From NCBI GenBank assembly GCA_035508495.1, contig DATJMX010000027.1:1-33919 (forward strand): a stretch of 33,919 nucleotides of DNA. Direction: 5' to 3'. The notes under the pieces were generated by a model. That model saw only the letters and a list, made by a program, of their open reading frames with translations. It made no database searches and was not told the DNA's origin. The DNA comes from Candidatus Binataceae bacterium (GTDB lineage: Bacteria > Desulfobacterota > Binatia > Binatales > Binataceae). Position numbers and translations under genes: made by a program. Below are positions 8,631-18,260 of the stretch, piece by piece. Each line of letters opens with the position of its first letter. The stretch's first letter is position 1.

Positions 8631-9037
8631 TCGCTGTAACTCGTAAGAAACGCGCTGCCTGGGAAGCGATCTTATCGATAGACGGAGGATGCAGCGCGAA
8701 GTTTCGCGTTCTATGCGGAAGATATGCGCCGCAATCATCCGTGGCAATGAGGCCGCCAAATCGCCTTGCCGGGAGCGCTGATTTGACGGGTGCATCGAGA
8801 TCGGCGTAGATCGCGCTAATCAGTTTTCTTAACGCCGGCGGGTTTGTAGATGTTCGCGAACCGCAGAAATGGCTCGGCGCTCAAACTCCCCTTCCCGATG
8901 CGGGAAGGGAAAGAAGGTCAGGTCGATCTTTTCGATCGATATGCAGACAACGACCTAACCCCTTCCCGCATCGGGAAGGGGTACCAGATCCAGCATTGCG
9001 GCAATGAGCGAGCCCGGGCCTTGATAGGAGACAGGAG
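8631..9037. other. Divergent intergenic region holding a repeat and two promoters
   Basis: This 407-base region separates tolC (minus) from the CoA-transferase (plus), so it must hold both start signals. I see no convincing -35/-10 pair. Its main content is the palindromic pair at 8888-8981. The short ORFs across it are translations of that repeat. Confidence 0.5.
8888..8981. repeat. REPIN-like inverted pair of palindromes, copy 2
   Basis: The left hairpin pairs CCCTTCCCG (8889-8897) with CGGGAAGGG (8901-8909). The right one pairs CCCCTTCCCG (8959-8968) with CGGGAAGGGG (8972-8981). The inner inverted repeat AGGTCG / CGACCT is at 8920-8925 and 8951-8956. Hairpin sequence and the GGTCAGGTCG / CGACCTAACC flanks match copy 1 at 6541-6648, while the central spacer differs. 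Confidence 0.88.
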
Positions 9038-10222
9038 ATGGCTGAATCGCCGCCACTTTCGGGAATCAAAGTTATCGACCTGACGCGTTATCTTGCCGGG
9101 CCTTTCTGCACGCAACTGCTCGGCGACTATGGCGCCGAGATCATCAAGATTGAGCCGGTAGAGAATCCGCGCGGCGATCATGCCGATGCCACGGGCCGCG
9201 ACGATTACTTTTTCCTCTCGACGAACCGTTCGAAGAAGAGCATCCGGCTGTCAACCAAGAAGCCCGCGGGATTGGCCGCAATCAAACGGATGACGGAATC
9301 CGCTGACGTGATTATCGACAATTTCCGGCCGGGAGTGGCCGAGGCGATGGGTCTCGGTTACGACGCGCTCGCCGCGCGCAATCCGCGGATCATCACCTGT
9401 AGTATTTCCGGTTTCGGGGCGAGCGGACCGCTACGCGACTTCCCGGGCTTCGATCAAATCGCGCAGGGGATGTCCGGCCTCATGAGTATCACGGGCACGG
9501 CGGAGAGCGGACCGATGCGCGTGGGGCTCGCGATCTGCGACCTGCTCGGCGGTATCTTCGCGGCGCAGGGAATCCTGCTCGCGCTCCAGGCGCGCCATCG
9601 CACCGGGCGCGGACAGCGCGTCGAGACGTCGTTGCTCGAAGCGGCGGTCAGTATCCTGAGCTGGTCGGCGGGAATTTTGTTCGAGACTGGCAAGACTCCG
9701 GGCCCTACCGGGAATCATCATCCGCTGTCGTCGCCGCACGGGCTGTTCAGGGCATCGGACAGACCATTCAATATCGCATGCGGCAACGAGCCGATGTGGA
9801 AGAAGTTCGTTGTCGTGATTGGGCGGCCGGCGTTGCGCGAGGACGAGCGTTTCAGATCGACGCGCCAGCGCGTGAAGAATCGCGCCGCACTCAGCGAGGA
9901 GATCAACCGCGCCCTCGCATCGCATCCGGCTGACTATTGGATCGATGCGCTCAATCGCGAAGGGATTCCAGCGGGGCCAATACTCACTGTCGAGGAAATT
10001 CTCAATCACCCGCAAATCGCAGCGCGCGAGATGCTACTGAAGCTCGACCATCCCGCGCTCGGCATGTACCAGACCACCGGTCTCGCGGCGAAGCTCTCAG
10101 AAACGCCGGGCAAAATCTTCCGCCCGCCACTGGCCGGCGAGCATACCGATGAAATACTGACTCAGTTTGGCTTTTTGCCTGACGAGATCGCGAAGCTTCG
10201 CGCCGAAAGCATTGTCGCTTGA
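9038..10222 (+). CDS. CaiB/BaiF (class III) CoA-transferase
   Basis: Class III CoA-transferases move CoA between acyl donors and acceptors through a covalent aspartyl intermediate. The 394-residue protein is full length for the family. It starts LSGIKVIDLTRYLAGPFCTQLLGDYGAEIIKIEP, the canonical N-terminus. SADVIIDNFRPGV and NPRIITCSISGFGASGP follow. The likely catalytic Asp is D168 in VGLAICDLLGG, and GRGQRVETSLLEAA comes after it. Near the C-terminus is EGIPAGPILTVEEILNHPQ. The ATG has AGGAG with a 7-base spacer. The substrate cannot be told from sequence. It stands alone between divergent or convergent neighbours. Confidence 0.93.
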   Translation: MAESPPLSGIKVIDLTRYLAGPFCTQLLGDYGAEIIKIEPVENPRGDHADATGRDDYFFLSTNRSKKSIRLSTKKPAGLAAIKRMTESADVIIDNFRPGVAEAMGLGYDALAARNPRIITCSISGFGASGPLRDFPGFDQIAQGMSGLMSITGTAESGPMRVGLAICDLLGGIFAAQGILLALQARHRTGRGQRVETSLLEAAVSILSWSAGILFETGKTPGPTGNHHPLSSPHGLFRASDRPFNIACGNEPMWKKFVVVIGRPALREDERFRSTRQRVKNRAALSEEINRALASHPADYWIDALNREGIPAGPILTVEEILNHPQIAAREMLLKLDHPALGMYQTTGLAAKLSETPGKIFRPPLAGEHTDEILTQFGFLPDEIAKLRAESIVA

Positions 10223-10282
10223 TGGACGCCGGTTCTTAACATTATCTATGAGTGAACGCCTGTCGTCTTTCACCGATGGCTC

Positions 10283-10954
10283 TTAATCGCCAAGCACGCC
10301 GGAGCCGCGATCGGCGTACCATACTGAGACCATGATCGCTGAGTCGCCGGCGAAGACTGTGCGAATTATCACTGGCGCTTGTGAGTACCGCCACATCATG
10401 CTGGTGGGATGCTGCGCCGAGGGCGGGCCTAGCATCTCGGTCAGTTGCTCGCGCGTCAATCCGAGATGCAATCCGGTCGGGGTCGATATCGACTTTGTGA
10501 CTATTGGCGTTTTTGCGCACAGGCCCATGTCGCCCCACGGCGGAGCGTCAGCGGATAGCAAGTAGAAGGCGTGGCTGGCGCGGCCGAGCTCGAATATCAA
10601 GTACGCAGTCGGCGGTTCCTTAACCGAGCGATAGCAGATTGATTGGCGGACCGAGCCGCCTGAGTGCCGTTCGATATATGCCGCATAACCGAGCTTGTTT
10701 TCGGCGTCGGTATCCATCCCCGGACCGAGTGTGATGCCCGCGATGTTCAACACCATCGGCGAGGGCGCGCTCCAGATCGGCGAACCATCCTGTTTGTTGA
10801 TGTTATGAATCGAGCTGAGCGACCACCAGTCCGAATTATCCCACCTGGTAACATGCTCCGTGCCCAGATTCGGCGTCGCAATAGTGCCATTCGTGGAACT
10901 GCATCCGATACATCCGATGATTAGCAAGGGGAGCAGGAATCTCAGTCGATGCAT
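10283..10954 (-). CDS. Predicted lipoprotein of unknown function, paralogue of its upstream neighbour
   Basis: The 223-residue product begins with a lipoprotein signal (MHRLRFLLPLLIIGC, lipidated Cys probably C15; C18 is an alternative). The mature part has SDWWSL, an IAGITLGPG strand, CYRS, LIFELGRASHAFYLL, LCAK, then GLHLGLTREQLTEMLGPPS. That last motif resembles the BamE/SmpA pattern in which LGLT and a helix precede G-x-P; this is a structural guess, not a family call. The two Cys in CYRS and LCAK are shared with the upstream gene and could form a disulfide. The ATG has GAGGA 10 bases upstream, overlapping the neighbour's stop. It is the last of a three-gene minus-strand run. Confidence 0.75.
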   Translation of the reverse strand: MHRLRFLLPLLIIGCIGCSSTNGTIATPNLGTEHVTRWDNSDWWSLSSIHNINKQDGSPIWSAPSPMVLNIAGITLGPGMDTDAENKLGYAAYIERHSGGSVRQSICYRSVKEPPTAYLIFELGRASHAFYLLSADAPPWGDMGLCAKTPIVTKSISTPTGLHLGLTREQLTEMLGPPSAQHPTSMMWRYSQAPVIIRTVFAGDSAIMVSVWYADRGSGVLGD

Positions 10955-10960
10955 TAGTGG

Positions 10961-11677
10961 CTAGTCCTCGAATTTCTCAGAGTCGTCGAAGGAATACCAC
11001 GCGCCAATTTCGCTCACGCGGCCGTCGGTGTAGGTAACTTCGAGCACCGCAGAAATATTGTGCGTCATCGATTTTGCGTCGGAGTCTTTGAGCTCGAGAT
11101 CGGGCTGGCGCTGGCGAATACGCCTTAACTGATCGGCGGTGAGCGGAAACTGCCCGGTCCATAGCCATTCGGATTTGCTGGGGGTGTTTCCGGAGGGCGC
11201 ACCCATGATCTGCTCGACCTCCGGCATAGTGAGGCCGAGCCTGAGACCATTCGCCGTCGCGATGGTGGATGTAATTGCGGATGACTTTTCGCAGAACGAG
11301 CTGCCGTACCAATCGGGAGCCGGGCCGACGAGATAAAACGACTCGGCCTCTTCGCTCTTCTCGAAGATGAGCCGAGTCGCGCCGTCGTTCGATCGATAGC
11401 AGAGCTGCTCGCGGCTCTGCGCCTGCTCACCGCGCATCACGATCGTCGCGGCGCCGAGCTTTGGGATTACATCGCCAAAGGAGCTGGGACCAAGGTCGAT
11501 ACCGGCGATAGTGAAAGCCGCGATCGGCGGCTCCTCGCTCTTGGCGGTGGCAAGCAATTGCCCGCGCGGCCTGACCAGCGACCACCAGTCGGAATCATCA
11601 GACGTCAAATCCTTGCGCTGCGGCCCAAAGAAATTGAACCCAACAGCAAGAATCGAAAACAGCGCAACCACTCGCAT
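10961..11677 (-). CDS. Predicted exported protein of unknown function, tandem paralogue of the downstream lipoprotein
   Basis: The 238-residue product has a hydrophobic N-terminus (MRVVALFSILAVGFNFFG) that may be an uncleaved anchor or a signal peptide; no lipobox is visible. It shares the downstream gene's landmarks in the same order: SDWWSL, IAGIDLGP, CYRS, RLIFEKSEEAESFYL, FCEK, ATANGLRLGLTMPEVEQIMGAPS and a C-terminal strand ending AWYSF. It carries an extra charged segment (RRIRQRQPDLELKDSD, about 185-200). Six bases separate its stop from the next ATG, so the pair is probably co-translated. No database family is recognised. Confidence 0.75.
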   Translation of the reverse strand: MRVVALFSILAVGFNFFGPQRKDLTSDDSDWWSLVRPRGQLLATAKSEEPPIAAFTIAGIDLGPSSFGDVIPKLGAATIVMRGEQAQSREQLCYRSNDGATRLIFEKSEEAESFYLVGPAPDWYGSSFCEKSSAITSTIATANGLRLGLTMPEVEQIMGAPSGNTPSKSEWLWTGQFPLTADQLRRIRQRQPDLELKDSDAKSMTHNISAVLEVTYTDGRVSEIGAWYSFDDSEKFED

Positions 11678-11743
11678 ACAGCAGCGAGGATTCTACCGGC
11701 TATCGCGCTTGAGCAAAGGGGTCGGTGTCGAGCACTGTATCGC

Positions 11744-12874
11744 TTAGCGTGGGAGTAACATCGGTACTGATCCGCTCAATGAGGCGTGAGCGTTGATTTC
11801 TGTCAGAACCAGCACAAAACCTTCAAGATCAAAACTGAAATTAAATGGACCGACCTTGCTGAACTTCGGCAAAGGCGCCGCCATCGCCACACCGCTTGCA
11901 TCGATCCGATAGATGCCGTCGACAGCGGAGGCCCACAACTTGTCGTCGCGTTGCGCAAGGCCGAAGAAGGGAACCGTGTCCATTGGCTCATCGCCATCGA
12001 ACTTCTGGATCCGCGCTTGCTGCTCTTTCATTGGCTTGAAATAGAGGCGCCGGATTTTGTCAGCGCAGATTTCAACCAGGCGGCCGTGGAAACTTAAGTG
12101 CTCGAGTCCGATGGCGACTGCGACGCAGCCAGGTTTCCACGGCATGGCAGCGAGCCCGTTGATCGGGTCACATCCGGTATTGAGCGGACCGCCGCAGATG
12201 TCTCCTGAATCGTTGCGAGCAACCTCCGTCATCGCTCCGGTCGCCTTATCGATGCTCCACAGTCCGCCACCAAATTCGCCCTTATCTTTGCCGACGAGAA
12301 CGCGGTTCGATTGATTGAGTATCACGATGGACACGAGCGAGGACCATCGCTTTTTCGGTGATAGATCGTGCTTTAAAGTAGTGATTTTCAACTGGCGGTC
12401 GTCGTTGACCTCGATCACGCGATGAGTTGTGAGGATCGTCACCTGGCGCTCCGCGCAACTCATCGCAAGGAATCCGTCACCCAGCGTTGGAATCCTATTC
12501 CTCAGAATCCATTGGTTTCCTGACCAGTTGAGCATCGACCAATCGCTACAACCGCCGCGCGCGCAAGTGATAATGAGCGGTTGTCCTTCCTTCGAGCAGA
12601 GATCCAACACAAGTGCTCGAGGACTTTGATTATCAGGTCTGGAGTCTCCCTGAGTGACCGAGAAGATGCCGCCCGAGTCATCGAGTAGCCAGAGGTGTCC
12701 CATAGAAAATGCCGCGCGAAGTATAAAGTTCTGCGGGCTCGCAATGTCAGCGCTCGCAGCCGCGACGATTGAGCAGTTTCGCGACACGAAGAATCCGCTC
12801 GTCAACACGAACCAGATTGCGAGTCGCGCTCGCGTGGTTGGTCTACGGCTCTTGTAATTTTCGCGAAATGTCAT
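11744..12874 (-). CDS. Predicted exported repeat protein, possibly beta-propeller
   Basis: The 376-residue product starts at the ATG at 12874. An earlier TTG is in frame but overlaps the rpoD terminator. The N-terminus is basic (RENYKSRRPTTRAR), followed by a hydrophobic core AIWFVLTSGFFV and an AAASA cleavage-like site. The rest is a series of short beta-rich blocks such as HLWLLDDSGGIFSV, NQWILRNRIPTLGDG, VTILTTHRVIEV, GGGLWSIDKATGAMTEV, GRLVEICADKIRRLYF, DKLWASAVDGIYRI and GFVLVLTEI. This pattern suits a YVTN/NHL-like propeller, but no family signature is clear. Cys residues are frequent for an exported protein (CSKEG, CARGGC, CGGPLNTGC). It lies directly below rpoD's terminator, heading the exported-protein run. 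Confidence 0.72.
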   Translation of the reverse strand: MTFRENYKSRRPTTRARLAIWFVLTSGFFVSRNCSIVAAASADIASPQNFILRAAFSMGHLWLLDDSGGIFSVTQGDSRPDNQSPRALVLDLCSKEGQPLIITCARGGCSDWSMLNWSGNQWILRNRIPTLGDGFLAMSCAERQVTILTTHRVIEVNDDRQLKITTLKHDLSPKKRWSSLVSIVILNQSNRVLVGKDKGEFGGGLWSIDKATGAMTEVARNDSGDICGGPLNTGCDPINGLAAMPWKPGCVAVAIGLEHLSFHGRLVEICADKIRRLYFKPMKEQQARIQKFDGDEPMDTVPFFGLAQRDDKLWASAVDGIYRIDASGVAMAAPLPKFSKVGPFNFSFDLEGFVLVLTEINAHASLSGSVPMLLPR

Positions 12875-12916
12875 CGTCTCTAAGACGCTCGCCGGCCAGA
12901 TATCTTGCGTGCGATA

Positions 12917-12957
12917 CAAAAGAAAACGGCCCGAGGCATTTTGCCTTGGGCCGTTTT
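12917..12957 (-). terminator. Rho-independent terminator of rpoD
   Basis: On the minus strand a 16-position stem (AAAACGGCCC-A-AGGCA pairing with TGCCT-C-GGGCCGTTTT, one A/C mismatch) closes a 3-base AAA loop and runs into TTTTCTTTTG. It starts 22 bases past the rpoD stop. Confidence 0.9.
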
Positions 12958-12978
12958 GATGCGTGATCTAAGTATCGA

Positions 12979-14739
<1,761 letters not shown>

Positions 14740-14758
14740 TCGCTTAGTCTTCCATACT

Positions 14759-14775
14759 GATCGGACACTCCGATC
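14759..14775. promoter_or_regulatory. Perfect inverted repeat in the rpoD leader
   Basis: GATCGGA-CAC-TCCGATC is a 7-bp perfect dyad with a 3-base centre, about 20 bases upstream of the rpoD ATG. It could be a protein-binding operator or an RNA hairpin in the 5' UTR. Confidence 0.35.
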
Positions 14776-14831
14776 GAACGCACACGAACCCGCTCAATCA
14801 CGCGGCTCCGGACCGGGGATAGGTAGCCTCA

Positions 14832-14858
14832 TTTATACAGACGAAATTGAAAAGACAA
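14832..14858 (-). promoter_or_regulatory. Candidate sigma-70 promoter of rpoD
   Basis: On the minus strand TTGTCT (14858-14853) and TATAAA (14837-14832) are separated by 15 bases, pointing to rpoD with a leader of roughly 85 bases. The spacer is shorter than the ideal 17 bases, so this is tentative. Confidence 0.4.
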
Positions 14859-15077
14859 GCAAGGTGCGCCGAATTCCAAAATTTATGCATCGCTCCGGTG
14901 CGAGTCAAGGCAGCACCACGCCAGTCCGGGACACATCCGCGATCTGAAATATATGCATCCAAAGTCGTTTTGGCTGCATGTTTATTGGATTCGATCCGGT
15001 TTCACGCGTGTCAGCTAGTATCAAAGCCGGGGACGACCTATTCTCGGGCGGATTTTCCGGACGCGCGCGGAGTTTTT

Positions 15078-16097
15078 TTGCTGGAGCATGGACTGATACT
15101 GGCGGCCAGTTTCCTGATCATCCTCGCCGGGTCTGAGCTTTTTACCAACGGCGTTGAGTGGGCAGGGCACAAGCTCGGCGTCGCCGAGGCCGCCGTCGGC
15201 AGCTTGCTTGCCGCGGTCGGGACGGCGCTGCCCGAGACATTTATCCCGGCGGTCGCGCTTTTGACCGGGCGCAACGGGTCGGAGGCTCACCAAGCCGTTG
15301 GCGTCGGCGCGATAGTTGGCGCTCCGCTGATGCTCTCGACGGTCGCGCTCTTTGTGATGGGTTCGGCTGCGCTTATTTTTCGCCATCGTCGCGGCCGAAT
15401 CGCTCTGCGGGTCAGTCGCCTCGACGCGCGGCGCGATCTGTCGTTTTTCTTGCCGGTCTTTTTGCTGCTGGTCATTGCGGGAGGCATGAACCTCGGGGTC
15501 ATCGCGCGCCATCTGCTCGCATTCGCACTGCTCGGCGTCTACGCAACGTACTCGACGGTGATGCTGCGGCTTAAGCGCGCCGTTGATGCCGAAGTCGAGC
15601 ACGGTCTCTACGTCGAGAGCCTGCTGCGAGGCGATCCCTTAAATCCGCGCGGCTTCGCCACGGCGATCCAGGTAATTGGCGGCGTCGGACTGATTCTGCT
15701 CGGCGCGACGCAGTTCGTCGACCAGGTAATCCTCTTCTCGGAGCGGATGAGCCTGAACCCGGGAATCCTGTCGCTCATTCTGAGTCCGCTCGCGACCGAG
15801 CTGCCCGAGAAATACAACTCGGTAATCTGGATTCGGCAAAAGAAAGATCACCTGGCGCTGGCGAATATCACGGGGGCGATGGTTTTTCAGTCGTGTATCC
15901 CGGTCGCGCTCGGCCTCTCATTCACCCCGTGGAGCCTGACGCACGCGGAGTTCCTGGGCGCGGGAATCGCACTCGCTTCGGCCGCGATACTCTTCATCAA
16001 TCTCCGCGACTCCGAACTAGGCACCCCCACGCTGATGATCGGTGGCGCCGCCTACGCAGTTTTCATCGGCGGCCTAAGATACCTCGGCGCGCTGTGA
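15078..16097 (+). CDS. Na+/Ca2+ exchanger-like (CaCA superfamily) membrane protein
   Basis: Cation/Ca2+ antiporters carry two inverted alpha repeats that form the ion site. Here alpha-1 (about residues 18-60) contains GSELFTNGVEWAGHKLGV and GTALPETF with its acidic E53. Alpha-2 (about 209-250) contains GATQFVDQVILFSERMSL and TELPEKYNS with E244. About ten hydrophobic segments surround a basic cytoplasmic loop (RHRRGRIALRVSRLDARRD). The preferred start is a TTG at 15078, preceded by GGAG at a 5-base spacing and placed right before TM1, giving 339 residues. A TTG at 14847 would add 77 residues lacking any membrane segment. The gene is convergent with the biotin carrier gene. Ion specificity is not readable. 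Confidence 0.85.
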   Translation: MLEHGLILAASFLIILAGSELFTNGVEWAGHKLGVAEAAVGSLLAAVGTALPETFIPAVALLTGRNGSEAHQAVGVGAIVGAPLMLSTVALFVMGSAALIFRHRRGRIALRVSRLDARRDLSFFLPVFLLLVIAGGMNLGVIARHLLAFALLGVYATYSTVMLRLKRAVDAEVEHGLYVESLLRGDPLNPRGFATAIQVIGGVGLILLGATQFVDQVILFSERMSLNPGILSLILSPLATELPEKYNSVIWIRQKKDHLALANITGAMVFQSCIPVALGLSFTPWSLTHAEFLGAGIALASAAILFINLRDSELGTPTLMIGGAAYAVFIGGLRYLGAL

Positions 16098-16128
16098 GTT
16101 TCCGAAAAAGTAATGAGGCGGGGCGCCA

Positions 16129-16638
16129 CTATTTTTGTTCAGAGACGGCCGCGGGGCGTAGCTCGATTAGCACTGCACCATGATCGACCATTTGACCGGG
16201 TTCTACGCACACCTGGCCGACGATTGCGGCGCTTTCTGCGCCTAGCGTGGTTTCCATTTTCATTGCTTCGATTACGACCAGCGGTTGGCCTGGTTCGACG
16301 CCGTCGCCTTGTTTGACGAGGATCTTGAGGACCTTGCCCGGCATCGGCGCGGTGATTTCCGCGGCCGCGAGGCCGCCATGACGGCGGCGCGCGCCTTGCT
16401 CGGCTTGCTTGAACTCGAAATTGCGCGGACCGACTGCGACGAGAATGGAGGAGTTGCGTTTTGCGCCGGCCACGGCGAAGCGTTTGCCGCCGATCGTCAG
16501 GAGGATGCCGCCGCCTGCGAGTCGCTGCGATTCCGCGACGATCTCGCGATCGCCGGCGCGCACGCGAATCGTGTCGCCCTCACGCGCGATCAGCTCGACG
16601 TCGAGCTCCGAGGTCATGCCCTCGAGGCGGAGTTTCAT
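16129..16638 (-). CDS. Biotin carboxyl carrier part of an acyl-CoA carboxylase alpha subunit
   Basis: The 169-residue protein carries the covalently bound biotin that shuttles CO2 from the biotin carboxylase to a carboxyltransferase. Residues 1-80 are beta-strand rich and match the BT (linker) domain of methylcrotonyl- or propionyl-CoA carboxylase alpha subunits. Residues 93-162 are the biotinyl domain (APMPGKVLKILVKQGDGVEPGQPL), with the biotinylation site EAMKMET at 124-130 and the modified Lys at K127. The start codon overlaps the stop of the upstream biotin carboxylase as ATGA, so translation is coupled. An ATG at 16680 is in frame but lies inside the upstream gene. No carboxyltransferase subunit is in the window. 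Confidence 0.88.
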   Translation of the reverse strand: MKLRLEGMTSELDVELIAREGDTIRVRAGDREIVAESQRLAGGGILLTIGGKRFAVAGAKRNSSILVAVGPRNFEFKQAEQGARRRHGGLAAAEITAPMPGKVLKILVKQGDGVEPGQPLVVIEAMKMETTLGAESAAIVGQVCVEPGQMVDHGAVLIELRPAAVSEQK

Positions 16639-18146
16639 CGCGCGCCTTTCCAGAGCTCGAAGCCCGCGAGTTCCGCCCATGGCGAGCGATCACCGATCTT
16701 GCGGCCGTCGCCGTTGCTGGCTCGCGATGAATCTGCCGATACACCCAGCGCGCCCGCCGCCACCATCGCGGCTGCGACCAGCGCGGCGTCGTCGTCCTCG
16801 CGCGAGGGCTTCCAGCTCGCGAAGTGCTCTTCGATGAATCGCGTCGACAGATCAGCTTCGCGATACGGCTCGCTGCCGACGATCGCGCGCAGATAAGCCG
16901 CCGTGTTGGTCACACCGATGAGAGCAAATTCGTCGAGCGCGGTGACCATCCGGCGTCGCGCCTGCTCGCGATCCTCACCGTAGCAGACCAGTTTGCCGAG
17001 CATCCCATCGTAGTAGGCGCTGACCTCCGCGCCTGCCGCCATATGTGAGTCGAAGCGCACGCCCGGCCCGCTCGGCACGCGCAGATGGAGAACAGTGCCG
17101 GTTGCGGGACGAAAATCGTGCTCGGCGTCTTCAGCGTAGATGCGGCATTCGATCGCGGCGCCGCGCGGCTCCTCGGGCTCGGGCAGAGTGCCGCCGCTTG
17201 CGATCGCGAGCTGCGCGGCGACCAGATCGCATCCGAAGCGCAGCTCGGTCACCGGATGTTCGACCTGGAGCCGCGCATTAATTTCGAGAAAGTAGAAGCT
17301 GTCGCCGTCGACCAGGAATTCCGCGGTGCCGGCGTTGGTGTATCCTGCCGCGCGCGCGAGGTTGAGCGCCGCCGCGATCATCTTTTCGCCTAGCGCATCA
17401 GGAAGACCCGGCGCGGGCGACTCCTCGATAATCTTCTGATGGCGGCGCTGAATCGAACACTCACGCTCGCCGAGCGCGACGACGTTGCCATGCTCGTCGC
17501 CGATGATCTGAATCTCGACGTGACGCGGGCGCGCCAGGTATTTTTCGATGAAGACGCGGCCGTCGCCGAATGCGGCCAGCGCCTCGCGCGAGGCAGCCTC
17601 GAGCGCGCCTTCGAGATTCTCTGCGCCGCTCACGACCCGCATCCCGCGCCCCCCACCGCCCGCGGCGGCCTTGACGAGAATCGGATAGCCCGCTTTTGCG
17701 GCAAACTCGCGCGCCGGATCGAAATCCGCTGTCTCGATACCCGGCACGACCGGCACACCTGCCGCGACTGCGATACGCCGCGCCGCGACCTTGTCGCCAA
17801 GTGCCGCCATCACATCGGGCTTGGGACCGACGAACGTGATCCCAGCCTCGCGCACGGCGCGTGCGAACTCCGGGCGCTCGGAGAGGAAGCCATAGCCGGG
17901 ATGAATCGCGTCGGCGCCGGTCGCGCGAGCCGCGGCGATTATCGCGTCGATATTGAGATAGCTCTTCGCCGCTTCGGGCGGGCCGATGAGGCGAGACTCG
18001 TCAGCCGCGCCAACATGGAGGCTACGCGCGTCGGCCTCCGAATAAACCGCGACTGTCGCGATACCGAGCATCCGCGCGCTGCGGATAATCCTGAGAGCGA
18101 TCTCGCCGCGATTTGCGACGAGCAGTTTTTTGATCGGGCGGTTCAT
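16635..18146 (-). CDS. Biotin carboxylase part of an acyl-CoA carboxylase alpha subunit
   Basis: This enzyme carboxylates biotin using ATP and bicarbonate. The 503-residue protein starts IKKLLVANRGEIALRIIRSARMLGI, with GYGFLSE next. The ATP-grasp Gly-rich loop is AAAGGGGRGMR (about 160-170). Then come HVEIQIIGD, GERECSIQRRHQKIIEESPAP and the catalytic segment EINARLQVEHPVTEL. The biotin carboxylase domain ends near TRFIEEHF, and the last 50 residues (DDDAALVAAAMV, SPWAELAGFELWKG) look like the start of the BT domain of MCC/PCC alpha subunits. The frame is open upstream to 18680 but is antisense to the MaoC gene. It is divergent from that gene by 114 bases. Confidence 0.93.
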   Translation of the reverse strand: MNRPIKKLLVANRGEIALRIIRSARMLGIATVAVYSEADARSLHVGAADESRLIGPPEAAKSYLNIDAIIAAARATGADAIHPGYGFLSERPEFARAVREAGITFVGPKPDVMAALGDKVAARRIAVAAGVPVVPGIETADFDPAREFAAKAGYPILVKAAAGGGGRGMRVVSGAENLEGALEAASREALAAFGDGRVFIEKYLARPRHVEIQIIGDEHGNVVALGERECSIQRRHQKIIEESPAPGLPDALGEKMIAAALNLARAAGYTNAGTAEFLVDGDSFYFLEINARLQVEHPVTELRFGCDLVAAQLAIASGGTLPEPEEPRGAAIECRIYAEDAEHDFRPATGTVLHLRVPSGPGVRFDSHMAAGAEVSAYYDGMLGKLVCYGEDREQARRRMVTALDEFALIGVTNTAAYLRAIVGSEPYREADLSTRFIEEHFASWKPSREDDDAALVAAAMVAAGALGVSADSSRASNGDGRKIGDRSPWAELAGFELWKGAR

Positions 18147-18260
18147 CGGGAACCCAAACGTACCATAGGTTTGCGCCGTCTCAAGCGCGCGAGCGTTTGA
18201 AACTCCGGAACGCATCGGATAATCGGGCTCTGGATGCGCCCGCGAGCGGCGCCGTTGACG

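Larger units (their letters stand above)
14740..15077. other. Divergent intergenic region between rpoD and exchanger
   Basis: The region holds the rpoD leader and probably the exchanger promoter. Its plus-strand reading frame is open back to a TTG at 14847, but that stretch has no membrane segment or family match, so I treat it as non-coding. It contains a candidate rpoD promoter and an inverted repeat. Confidence 0.5.

Noticed and set aside
14847..15077. 77-residue N-terminal extension of the exchanger from a TTG
   Set aside because: It contains no membrane segment and no family match, and runs through the divergent promoter region.
16129..16180. GTAGCTCGATTAGCAC looks like part of a tRNA D-arm
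   Set aside because: It lies within the biotin-carrier reading frame and no cloverleaf follows.
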